Program-made: the position numbers and the translations under genes
Assembly (NCBI GenBank): GCA_900757235.1
Contig: CAAENB010000148.1
Coordinates: 1-21,392, forward strand
Reading direction: 5' to 3'
Origin: an uncultured Collinsella sp.
GTDB lineage: Bacteria > Actinomycetota > Coriobacteriia > Coriobacteriales > Coriobacteriaceae
Length of the DNA stretch: 21,392 nucleotides
Part shown: positions 7,632 through 14,419 of the stretch, in pieces
Layout: each line of letters starts with the position of its first letter
How positions within the stretch are numbered: the first letter of the stretch is position 1
Notes under the pieces: generated by a model
Databases searched by the model: none
Told to the model about the DNA's origin: nothing
The model's input: the letters and a program-made list of their open reading frames with translations, nothing else

Positions 7632-9008
7632 CTAGAGCGTGGCAAGGCGCTTGGACTCGTGCGCGGCGAGCGCAATGGAGATGATGCCGGTAATGGCGTC
7701 GGCCACCACCAGGGCGATCCACACGCCCTCAACACCCATCATGTTGCCGAGGAGGTACATAAGCGGCACAGAGCAGATCACATAGCGAAGCAGGCCGGTA
7801 AACGTGGCGACACCAACCTTCTCGACCGCCTGGAAATATATCGACATGGTCATGGCAAGATAGCCCAGGGCAACAGCCAGGATGACGGTACGCGTGGCGT
7901 TGGCGGCAACCTCAACGAGCGCAGGATCGCTGCCGGCAAAGAAGGCGCACACCGGAGTGGCGGCAAGCCAGAGCGCGACGGTGACCAGCGCCAGCGTCAC
8001 AACCTGGTACTTAAGCGTGCAAGAGAGCGTCTCCTTAAGGCGCGCCCAAGCCTTGGCGCCGGCGTTGAAGGCGGCAATGGGCTGCAGGCCATACGAGAAG
8101 CACTGGGCGACCATCATGGTAATGTAGAGGATGTAGCCGTTGATCACGCCAAAAGCCGCGATGTAGAGCGAACCCATATCGCCGCCGAGCTGGCCAAGCA
8201 GCGAGTTGGCAACGGTGTTAAAGATAAAGGTCGCGCCCTGGACCAGGAAGAACGGGAAGCCGATCTTGAGGATCTGGCCGCAGACGGCGAGGTCGAGCTT
8301 AAGGTCGGCCAGGCTAATCTGGAGCTGGGACTTTTTGCCCCCGATGAACCAGAAGATACCGATGGCCCAGATACCGATGGAAAGCCCGTAGTACACGCCG
8401 GCGCCCATAACGCCAAACTTGAGCACAAACGTAGAAAGCGCGAGCCAGCAGATGGCAACGATGGCCGAAACGGTCATGAGGTTGGCCTGGACCTGAACCT
8501 TCTCGTCCACACGCATCACAGCGGTGACCATCTGGCCAATGACCGTGAGCGGCAGCAGCACGGCGAAGGTGCGCACGCCGGCAACGGTATCGGCCATGAT
8601 GTCGGGCGTGGCGCCAAAGAATGCGCAGATGGGCTCGGTAAACACGGCCATCACCACAGCAAGCAGCACACTCACAATCGTGGTGAGCCAAAAGCCCTGG
8701 CTAAAAGCCTTGCTTGCGCCCTTAATGTCGCCGGCACCCAAAAGGTTGCCCACCACGGCGGGCACGCCGGTGCCAAACAGGTTGCCAAAGGCCAGGTTGA
8801 TGTACTCGACCGACATGATGATCGAGACGCAGGCCAGGCCGTGGGCACCCAGGCCCCAACCCATCACGAGGCCCTCGAGGACCACCATGATGATCTGGGC
8901 GAGCATGCCCTGGCCGGTGACGATGGTGTACTTACGCACCAGACCGGGAATCGGTTGGGAGGCGAGCTCGCGCTCCTCCTCCACGGCAGCGGTTACTTCT
9001 TCTGCCAT
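7632..9008 (-). CDS. MATE family efflux transporter
   Basis: A 458-aa integral membrane protein with the twelve hydrophobic segments and two-half layout of the MATE (multidrug and toxin extrusion) family, cation- or proton-driven. Typical pieces include the N-terminal half motif around GNLFGTGVPAVVGNLLGAG (about residues 75-93), with the repeat-like GLQPIAAFNAGAKAWARLKE in the second half (about 305-324). I chose the ATG at 9008 (MAEEV) because AAGGAAAGGGG lies six bases upstream; the longer frame to 9086 lacks a site. It follows the cytoplasmic amidohydrolase by 87 nt on the same strand, with a 7-bp GC hairpin (9052-9079) between, so the two are probably co-transcribed. It could export the substrate or product of that hydrolase, but this is inference. 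Confidence 0.9.
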   Translation of the reverse strand: MAEEVTAAVEEERELASQPIPGLVRKYTIVTGQGMLAQIIMVVLEGLVMGWGLGAHGLACVSIIMSVEYINLAFGNLFGTGVPAVVGNLLGAGDIKGASKAFSQGFWLTTIVSVLLAVVMAVFTEPICAFFGATPDIMADTVAGVRTFAVLLPLTVIGQMVTAVMRVDEKVQVQANLMTVSAIVAICWLALSTFVLKFGVMGAGVYYGLSIGIWAIGIFWFIGGKKSQLQISLADLKLDLAVCGQILKIGFPFFLVQGATFIFNTVANSLLGQLGGDMGSLYIAAFGVINGYILYITMMVAQCFSYGLQPIAAFNAGAKAWARLKETLSCTLKYQVVTLALVTVALWLAATPVCAFFAGSDPALVEVAANATRTVILAVALGYLAMTMSIYFQAVEKVGVATFTGLLRYVICSVPLMYLLGNMMGVEGVWIALVVADAITGIISIALAAHESKRLATL

Positions 9009-9095
9009 TGTTCTCCCCTTTCCTTGAGAGAGTAGTGCTGAATGGATGTCAGGCGGCTGACAACTGGCGCCAAGCCGCCCAACCAAACGATGGCG

Positions 9096-10724
9096 CTAGG
9101 CCTCAAAGACCACCTTGCCGGCGATCATCGTAAGGGCCGCGGTAGCCTCGAGCACCTCTGCCGGCTCGCAGGTAAAGAGATTGCGGTCGAGTACGCAAAT
9201 GTCGGCTTGCTTGCCGCAGGCGAGTGTGCCGATGCGGTCCTCGGCATGCATAGCGTAGGCGCTGCCGTAGGTGTATGCGCGCAGGGCCTCGGCCATAGTG
9301 ATTCGCTCCTCGGGGAACCAACCCTCAGGATTAGATCCATCCTCGAGCATGCGGTAGACCGCTCCATAGACTTCCTCCATAGGCTCAAGCCCCACGACCG
9401 GGAAGTCGGAGCCCAGATGCACGCAGGCACCGCTCGCGAGCAGGCTATGAATTGGCCACGAGAGCGCCGCGCGCTCGGGACCAACGGCGTCGTCCTTTGC
9501 CAAGTCTGCCATATCAAGCAGCATATGCCACGGCTGCATGGCCGGACAGACGCCGAGCTCCGCATAGCGCGGCAAATCCTCAGGTTGAACAGTCTCGTTG
9601 TGCTCCATGGAGTGACGACAGCCCATAAGACCGTAACGCTTCTCGCCCTCCTCGAAGCAGTCCAGGATAAAGCGTACGGAACGATCGCCTATGGCATGGA
9701 TGCGCGTGTCGACACCCCACTCAAGCGCTTTAAGGATGGCTTTGCGCACACGCTCAGGTTCCTCAGCCGGCTCGCCACAGGTCTCGGGAGCATTAGCATA
9801 GGGCTCGAGCATCCAAGCAGTATGATCGGAACACACACCGTCAATGAACTGCTTAAAGCCATGCCACTCGACTTGCGTGCCCGGGAAGTCGTATTTCGCC
9901 CGAATCTCCTCGAGCGTCATGGCCTCGTTCTCAAAAAGGTCTGTGTACATGAACACGCGCAACGGAAGTTCGCCCTTGCGGTTAAGCTCCGCGAGGAATT
10001 TATAGGGGTTATCCATGCTCACAAAAGTGGGGTTTACCATGCCGACTGTCGTAATACCGAGAGCGTTGGCACGATGCGCGGTCTTGGCAAAGGAAGCACT
10101 AGCCACCTCGGGGGCAGGATTGTATACCTCATCCAAGAAAAGGGATCCCGCGTTGTTCGAGAAGACCCCAGTGGGGTTGCCAGCTTCATCCCTAAGAATC
10201 TTGCCGCCTGATGGGTCTGGCGTTTCAGCAGTAATGCCGACTTTCTCGATAGCGCAGGTATTGGCACTAAACGTATGCATGTCGACCTGCTGCAAAAATA
10301 CCGGACGGTCCGAGATGTATTTGTCAATCATCGCGGCCGTGGGCATCTCGGGCACATCCCACTGGAACTGAATGATTTGGCAGCCCACAATCCACTCGTT
10401 GCTCGGGTGGCTTTCGGCAAATGCCTGAACACGCTCCATACACTGCTCGAAGCTTGTGCAATCGATGAGATTGACGGCAAAATCGGGATCAGTCATAAAG
10501 GCGCCCTGGGCAAAATGCGTATGTGAGTCGATGATGCCAGGCATGACGAGCCTATCGCCATAGTCGCACACCTCAGTATCGGGGCCGATAAAAGCGTCGA
10601 GGTACTTATCTTCGCCGCACGCAACAATTCTGTCACCTGCGACGGCAACGCCGCCCTTGAACGGTGCCAGCCCGTCACCAGTGAACACAGCATTGCTTTT
10701 GATGACTAAATCCGCTTTGTCCAT
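9096..10724 (-). CDS. Cytoplasmic amidohydrolase (YtcJ-like, amidohydrolase family 3)
   Basis: A 542-aa metal-dependent hydrolase homologous to the lipoprotein enzyme at 295-2097 but without any signal peptide, so cytoplasmic. The ATG at 10724 has GAGGAGG six bases upstream. Motifs: PGIIDSHTH (H68, H70), FKQFIDG (K291), RIHAIGD (H343), MEH (H375), MQPWH (397-400), HLGSD (D440) and DRIGTLACGKQADI near 496-509, all in family order. Unlike the lipoprotein paralogue it keeps the canonical QPxH motif, so its active site looks intact. It sits between regulator R2 upstream and the MATE exporter downstream on the same strand, which suggests a unit that senses, hydrolyses and exports some amide-like compound. 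The substrate is not readable from the sequence. Confidence 0.9.
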   Translation of the reverse strand: MDKADLVIKSNAVFTGDGLAPFKGGVAVAGDRIVACGEDKYLDAFIGPDTEVCDYGDRLVMPGIIDSHTHFAQGAFMTDPDFAVNLIDCTSFEQCMERVQAFAESHPSNEWIVGCQIIQFQWDVPEMPTAAMIDKYISDRPVFLQQVDMHTFSANTCAIEKVGITAETPDPSGGKILRDEAGNPTGVFSNNAGSLFLDEVYNPAPEVASASFAKTAHRANALGITTVGMVNPTFVSMDNPYKFLAELNRKGELPLRVFMYTDLFENEAMTLEEIRAKYDFPGTQVEWHGFKQFIDGVCSDHTAWMLEPYANAPETCGEPAEEPERVRKAILKALEWGVDTRIHAIGDRSVRFILDCFEEGEKRYGLMGCRHSMEHNETVQPEDLPRYAELGVCPAMQPWHMLLDMADLAKDDAVGPERAALSWPIHSLLASGACVHLGSDFPVVGLEPMEEVYGAVYRMLEDGSNPEGWFPEERITMAEALRAYTYGSAYAMHAEDRIGTLACGKQADICVLDRNLFTCEPAEVLEATAALTMIAGKVVFEA

Positions 10725-11031
10725 ATGAGCCTCCTCAGACGTTACAGGACAATGGATGAACGCCACGATACGGCGCGCCCAATCGGTGAGGGAGCATTTG
10801 TTGCTCCCTGCATGACACGTGCCTACGAGCGGTCGGGCGTCTGTCCAGCGCCCTACTCCCCGTGTCAACACCCATTGACGCACCTCCTGCACAAGCTGCC
10901 AAGATGGAAGCGGGCGAACGGACGGGTTAAGCAGGTTTACACGTCTGACCAGGTATTTTATTGTCTAAGTTTATTGTCGCTTCTTTACGCCGAGTGGTCT
11001 GCGATATGCCGTCAGCCGATCCACCCCAGCC
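10725..11031 (-). promoter_or_regulatory. Upstream region of the cytoplasmic amidohydrolase
   Basis: This 307-bp gap carries no gene. It holds TTTATTGTC twice (10957-10965 and 10970-10978), the heptamer GTTTACA (10935-10941) that also occurs in the aguB-R3 region (18816-18822), and a perfect 8-bp hairpin AGGGAGCA/TGCTCCCT (10789-10809) in the presumed leader. The promoter itself cannot be fixed with confidence; the repeats are candidate regulator sites. Confidence 0.35.
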
Positions 11032-12024
11032 TTACGAGCGCCAGAATGTCTCAATCAAGTCGTCGCGCGCCTTGACTTCGCTCTTTACATAGATGCGATG
11101 CAGGTGAGCCTTGACGGTACCTGGGCTAATCACAAGTTCATTAGCAATATTTTGGACATCGAGTCCACGCAATACGAGTGTAAGCACTTCCTGTTCGCGC
11201 TTTGAAAGCCCATGCTCGTCCGAGAAAATCGCAACACGCGAGACAAGGTCCTCCCGTGCATCACGGCGCTCTGTCGCTACCTCTTCATCGGCACGAGGGT
11301 GACGCGAGAACACACGTAAGATATGGCTGAACTGTTTAAATAGCTGAACGGCTGCAGCAACAAACAATAAATTCTCTGAGATATTCCGCTCGCCCAGATA
11401 CCATAAAAAGGCGCTCACCATCACGTTGTCAACGTCAGGCGTGCAGAATAGGATCATATAGGTATCCTCGATAACCACCATCACGGTAAGCACGCAGGCT
11501 ATGCGAAAGAACGTCCGAGAGCGCTCAAGATCGAGCCGCTCAGCCCTATTCTCCGTCTTGCGATAGCGGGCGTAAGCATATACCAAGCAGAATGCCATTC
11601 CCAAATCGCGCGAAAGCCAAAAAAGATATTGCTGAACCTGGCCCGCAAAGCCAGTACGAGGCACCAGAGCAAGCTGAAGCACGGCGATCGGTACGACATA
11701 TGCGGCAACGCGCTTAACGGTCACCTCATCGTGTAAGCGAAACGTTACCCAAAGCCATACGCACGCAAGAATCGCCACGCCCAGCGCGCAGCGCAGTAAC
11801 GGATGTTGAAGCGGCTCATTAAACGTCACCACATAGTCATATTTGAGCCGGTTGTACTCATCAAAGAAGATCACCGACATATCGAAGATATAGAGAAGGA
11901 AGCCCGCGGCCGCCACCAAACAATCGCGTCGACGAGTCATGAGCCATATTACGAGTGCAGTTGATGCCGTCACCAATCCAACGCCCATGACAAGAATCGT
12001 GTAGATAAAGAATGCGAAGCTCAT
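11032..12024 (-). CDS. Membrane LuxR-type one-component regulator R2
   Basis: A 330-aa regulator of the same family as R1 and R3. I chose the ATG at 12024 (MSFAFF), with GAGGG upstream; the longer frame to 12129 gives a non-conserved N-terminus. About seven membrane segments fill residues 1-235, with IFFDEY after segment 2, an ED pair near 203, and ERNISEN near 233-239. The LuxR helix-turn-helix is at about 268-328 (SKREQEVLTLVLRG, then ISPGTVKAHLHRIYVKSEV). A basic/acidic linker (ADEEVATERRDAREDL) separates membrane and DNA-binding parts and is longer than in R1. It precedes the cytoplasmic amidohydrolase-MATE pair on the same strand and is divergent from the 63-aa small protein. Ligand unknown. 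Confidence 0.85.
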   Translation of the reverse strand: MSFAFFIYTILVMGVGLVTASTALVIWLMTRRRDCLVAAAGFLLYIFDMSVIFFDEYNRLKYDYVVTFNEPLQHPLLRCALGVAILACVWLWVTFRLHDEVTVKRVAAYVVPIAVLQLALVPRTGFAGQVQQYLFWLSRDLGMAFCLVYAYARYRKTENRAERLDLERSRTFFRIACVLTVMVVIEDTYMILFCTPDVDNVMVSAFLWYLGERNISENLLFVAAAVQLFKQFSHILRVFSRHPRADEEVATERRDAREDLVSRVAIFSDEHGLSKREQEVLTLVLRGLDVQNIANELVISPGTVKAHLHRIYVKSEVKARDDLIETFWRS

Positions 12025-12113
12025 ACTACCCTCATTCCGCGCACAACCAGCTTGATTCCGCATTACAGTTATGGTAAGACATCGAACGAATACCAAGATC
12101 GAAAGGAGATGCC

Positions 12114-12305
12114 ATGGCGCCGATTGCACCGCTCAAGATTATTGTCGCGCCCGCCGCCAAGGCCATCGCCAGGATCGGTTCGACCATGACCTACGATGAC
12201 GTTCCTTGCATCGTTGATGAGCGCAACGACAGTTGCCCTTACCTGGGCCACATCCCCTACTTTGCGCCTAAGCTCGCTTCTGATCCCGAGCACCGCGAAC
12301 AGTAA
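12114..12305 (+). CDS. Small hypothetical protein, 63 aa
   Basis: A short gene with a near-ideal ribosome site (AAAGGAG six bases before the ATG) and a hairpin terminator 14 bases beyond its stop, so it is very likely expressed. The protein starts with a hydrophobic, Ala/Ile-rich stretch (LKIIVAPAAKAIARIG) and continues with a polar part holding two cysteines (DDVPCIVDERNDSCPYLGH), ending DPEHREQ. It is too short and weakly hydrophobic for a sure membrane call. I do not recognise the family. It is divergent from R2 and convergent with the second antiporter, and could be controlled by R2. The opposite-strand frame over the same bases has no ribosome site. Confidence 0.65.
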   Translation: MAPIAPLKIIVAPAAKAIARIGSTMTYDDVPCIVDERNDSCPYLGHIPYFAPKLASDPEHREQ

Positions 12306-12319
12306 TCCAAGATGCAGCC

Positions 12320-12350
12320 AGCGCCGCACAACTCGCGGCGCTACTGTTTT
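12320..12350 (+). terminator. Terminator of the 63-aa gene
   Basis: AGCGCCGC (12320-12327) pairs with GCGGCGCT (12335-12342) over a seven-base loop and is followed by ACTGTTTT on the plus strand. It overlaps the stop codon of the convergent antiporter gene. Confidence 0.65.
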
Positions 12351-13750
12351 GGTGCGAAGCGACCGGTCCCCCTTGCGCCAACGCCGGGATTATCGACACT
12401 GCGGCCGCGGCGCGATATGAGGCGCGAAACCTCGCCCAGCAACACGCCGATCACCACACCCATGAGAATGGGCAACTTTGACATCTCGGCGGGCGAGCTG
12501 TTAAGCGGCACGATTGTCGCAACAATCGAAAGCACGAGTTCTACCACCGGCACCGCAAGCGCTACCGCAAGCACCTTGCCCTCGAAGGGCGCGCGGAACA
12601 CACGTGGGCGGTCGTCGTATTTACGCAGGCGCCAAAACGCCGGGAACATCGGGATATAGCTCATGAGCAGAAAGACGACGTTCATCGAGAAGAAGACCCA
12701 AAAGACGTCGGAACCTTCACCCAGCGGAATCTGAAGTAGCAGCACCAAGCTGGCAAAACAACCGTTAATGAGTGCCGAGCCGTTGGGCATGCCGGTCTTC
12801 TTGGACACCAGTGCAAAGGGACGCGGCATGTTGCCATGGCGCGCGGCATAGCTCGCCACGTTGTTGACGCCAAAGCTCCAGCAGATCATGTTGGCAAACA
12901 GCGTTACTAAAAAGGCCATGCCCACGATCATTGTCAGCGGGTGGCTGCGCCCCACCATGGCGGCAACCGCGTCCACAATGCCCGAATCGAGCGAAAGCTG
13001 CTCGGTGGGAACCGCGGCTCCAATACCGATGCCACAGATAATGTAGATCGCCGCGATGGCAACGCCACCGGCGATAACCGCCTTGGGGATGTCGCGCGAT
13101 GGGTTCTTCATCGTGCTGGCAAAGGTCGCGACCACCTCAAAGCCCATAAAGTTGAATAGGATGATTGAAAGATACGTCAGTGAGTTAGTGTCTCCCAGAT
13201 CGGGGACAAAGGTCTTAAACGACATATCGTTGGCAAAGCCGTTATTGCAGGCAAACCAGATACCGACGATTCCCACCACGGCGGTAATGAGCACCTTGAT
13301 GACGGCGCCGCCATCCATGACCCAATCGGCCTCGGCCACCGGCTGCATTGCCATGACCGTGACGCCCCACACAAAGGCAAGCTCGATGGCAATTCGGACC
13401 CCAAGCGAAAATTCGATGCCCCATACCGCATTGATGACACTGGGGAACATGCAGGCGATACTTGCCACCCACAGCGGAAAGTTGACCCAGTAGCACCAGG
13501 AACAGCGGGCACCCCAACGGTCACCCAAGCCCAGACGTACCCAGTCGTACAGGCCGCCCTCGGAATCGAACGCCGTGCCCAGCTCGGCCACCACCAGGCC
13601 ATAGGGAAGCAAAAACGTAATGATAAGGAAGATCCACCAGAAGAACTGCACGTTACCCATGGCAGATGCCGGAGCCGCCGCCTCAATGGTAAACACGACG
13701 CAGATAACCGAGAGGATGACCTCGAACAGGGAGAACTTTTTACCTGCCAC
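12341..13750 (-). CDS. Second AguD-like APC antiporter (agmatine/putrescine or related amino acid/amine exchange)
   Basis: A 469-aa APC-superfamily transporter of the glutamate:GABA antiporter group, twelve membrane segments, closely resembling the aguD product of this window: both share EAAAPA, QFFWWIFLI, LLPYG, VVAELGT, GLGDxWGAR, NGFANDMS, FNFMGFEV, WSFGVN and YIPMFPAF in the same order. It differs in its basic C-terminal tail (SRRGRSVDNPGVGARGTGR). Translation starts at GTG (13750), with GGGGGAG six bases upstream. It follows agmatine deiminase 2 after 669 nt of structured DNA, in the slot where carbamate kinase (aguC) would be expected. A terminator-like hairpin directly before its ribosome site suggests control by attenuation. 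Substrate may be agmatine/putrescine or a different pair. Confidence 0.88.
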   Translation of the reverse strand: MAGKKFSLFEVILSVICVVFTIEAAAPASAMGNVQFFWWIFLIITFLLPYGLVVAELGTAFDSEGGLYDWVRLGLGDRWGARCSWCYWVNFPLWVASIACMFPSVINAVWGIEFSLGVRIAIELAFVWGVTVMAMQPVAEADWVMDGGAVIKVLITAVVGIVGIWFACNNGFANDMSFKTFVPDLGDTNSLTYLSIILFNFMGFEVVATFASTMKNPSRDIPKAVIAGGVAIAAIYIICGIGIGAAVPTEQLSLDSGIVDAVAAMVGRSHPLTMIVGMAFLVTLFANMICWSFGVNNVASYAARHGNMPRPFALVSKKTGMPNGSALINGCFASLVLLLQIPLGEGSDVFWVFFSMNVVFLLMSYIPMFPAFWRLRKYDDRPRVFRAPFEGKVLAVALAVPVVELVLSIVATIVPLNSSPAEMSKLPILMGVVIGVLLGEVSRLISRRGRSVDNPGVGARGTGRFAPKQ

Positions 13751-13922
13751 GGCACGCTCCCCCTACAGCAAAAAGGATGGCATCTGTACCGAAGGCGCAG
13801 CCCAAGGTAGGGTTGCAGGCCGCGTCACCGGTGCAGGTGCCATCCCAAAGAGAAGAGAGGATGCAATTGTTGGACCAACGCTCGCGGAACAGGCGCGTGT
13901 AGATAACGATACGCTGGTACAT
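13740..13922 (-). CDS. Possible 60-aa Cys-containing leader peptide
   Basis: A short frame starting at ATG 13922 (GGAG five bases upstream) and ending at TAA 13740-13742, overlapping the antiporter start by 11 bases. The 60-aa product has a basic N-terminus (MYQRIVIYTRLFRERW) and four cysteines after residue 30. The overlap would allow translational coupling. Against it, the same bases form the terminator-like hairpin at 13770-13845, and I recognise no homologue. It may be a leader peptide, or chance. Confidence 0.25.
   Translation of the reverse strand: MYQRIVIYTRLFRERWSNNCILSSLWDGTCTGDAACNPTLGCAFGTDAILFAVGGACRGR
13770..13845 (-). promoter_or_regulatory. Candidate transcription attenuator before the second antiporter
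   Basis: On the minus strand, GGATGGCA (13838-13845) pairs perfectly with TGCCATCC (13775-13782), closing inner stems ACCG/CGGT and GCAaCCC/GGGcTGC, and is followed immediately by five T residues (13770-13774). This is the form of an intrinsic terminator, yet it lies in front of the antiporter's ribosome site (about 13758-13764), as in attenuators. The closed loop is long (55 nt), which lowers certainty. Confidence 0.4.
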
Positions 13923-13976
13923 AGATACTCCGATCAAAACGGTCGCGCTCGCAACCGGAAACTATCAGCAATTGAA

Positions 13977-14047
13977 TACGCGTCTGACCTGGGAAATTCA
14001 AGCGAACAATTGGCCTAACCCGCAATAAATCCCAGATCAGACGCGTA
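13977..14047. repeat. 21-bp inverted repeat upstream of the second antiporter
   Basis: The block TACGCGTCTGACCTGGGAAAT (13977-13997; key core ACGCGTCTGA) is mirrored at 14027-14047, 18 of 21 positions matching, with a 29-base spacer. It may be an RNA hairpin in the leader or a two-site operator. Its match quality is well above the incidental short dyads around it. Confidence 0.55.
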
Positions 14048-14062
14048 CTCAATCAAAGAGGC

Positions 14063-14094
14063 GGGCACTCCGAAGTGGAGGCAACGGAGTGCCC
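14063..14094. repeat. 10-bp hairpin GGGCACTCCG/CGGAGTGCCC
   Basis: Perfect arms at 14063-14072 and 14085-14094 with a 12-base loop. A related hairpin, GGGCAC...GTGCCC with the same CGGAGTGCCCA right arm, lies in the element downstream of aguD (15890-15919), so the two are likely copies of one repeat family. Confidence 0.5.
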
Positions 14095-14183
14095 AAAGAA
14101 AAAACCCAGCCGACCAAGACATCAAGTGACCAGACCATCAATGCCCCGAGATGGGACGACACGCCACCTGTCCGCTTGACCGG

Positions 14184-14287
14184 CTGGGTTTTCGAGGTGC
14201 CCCAGGTCGCCGCGAAAGAGGAGCGAAGCGTACTTTGGTACGCGAGCGACGGTTTGAGCGGCGAGATGGGGTGCCTCGGAAAGCCAG
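14184..14287. repeat. Structured repeat unit A (long branched hairpin)
   Basis: The whole unit folds on itself: outer stem CTGGGTTTTCGAGG with CCTCGGAAAGCCAG, then TGCCCCA with TGGGGTG, then TCGCCGC with GCGGCGA, an internal loop GAAAGAGGA against GACGGTTTGA, and a capping hairpin GCGTAC-TTTG-GTACGC. The architecture is shared base for base with unit B, while most stem sequences differ by paired changes. It lies in the 3' flank of agmatine deiminase 2 and upstream of the second antiporter, on the transcribed strand in either orientation. Confidence 0.65.
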
Positions 14288-14311
14288 ACGATTAAGCGTC
14301 GGCGTGATTGG

Positions 14312-14415
14312 CTGGGTTTCCGAGGTGCGGCAGATTGCCCTGAAAGAGGAGGGCATTGACCTTAAGGGTCATGCCCGACGATTGAAGGGCAAGGTGCCGC
14401 GCCTCGGGAAGACAG
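14312..14415. repeat. Structured repeat unit B, tandem to unit A
   Basis: Starts 128 bp after unit A and ends five bases beyond the aguA2 stop codon. Outer stem CTGGGTTTCCGAGG with CCTCGGGAAGACAG, then TGCGGCA with TGCCGCG, then TTGCCCT with AGGGCAA, the same internal loop GAAAGAGGA against GACGATTGA, and a capping hairpin closing GGGCA/TGCCC and TGACC/GGTCA. Stem sequences differ from unit A with pairing kept, while the internal-loop bases are conserved. This may act as the 3' end of the aguA2 message or as the leader of the next gene. Confidence 0.65.
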
Positions 14416-14419
14416 ACAG

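Noticed and set aside
7572..9035. Long plus-strand open frame opposite the MATE gene
   Set aside because: The product is a low-complexity, His/Asp/Gly-rich sequence typical of antisense to a GC-rich membrane protein gene; no ribosome site.
9042..10211. Plus-strand frame of 389 codons opposite the cytoplasmic amidohydrolase
   Set aside because: Antisense shadow without start signals; the minus strand is clearly the gene.
14184..14415. Guanidine-II (mini-ykkC) riboswitch, suggested by tandem hairpins, ACGR bases and guanidino metabolism
   Set aside because: The ACGR bases lie in an internal loop, not in small hairpin tips, and the units are several times too large.
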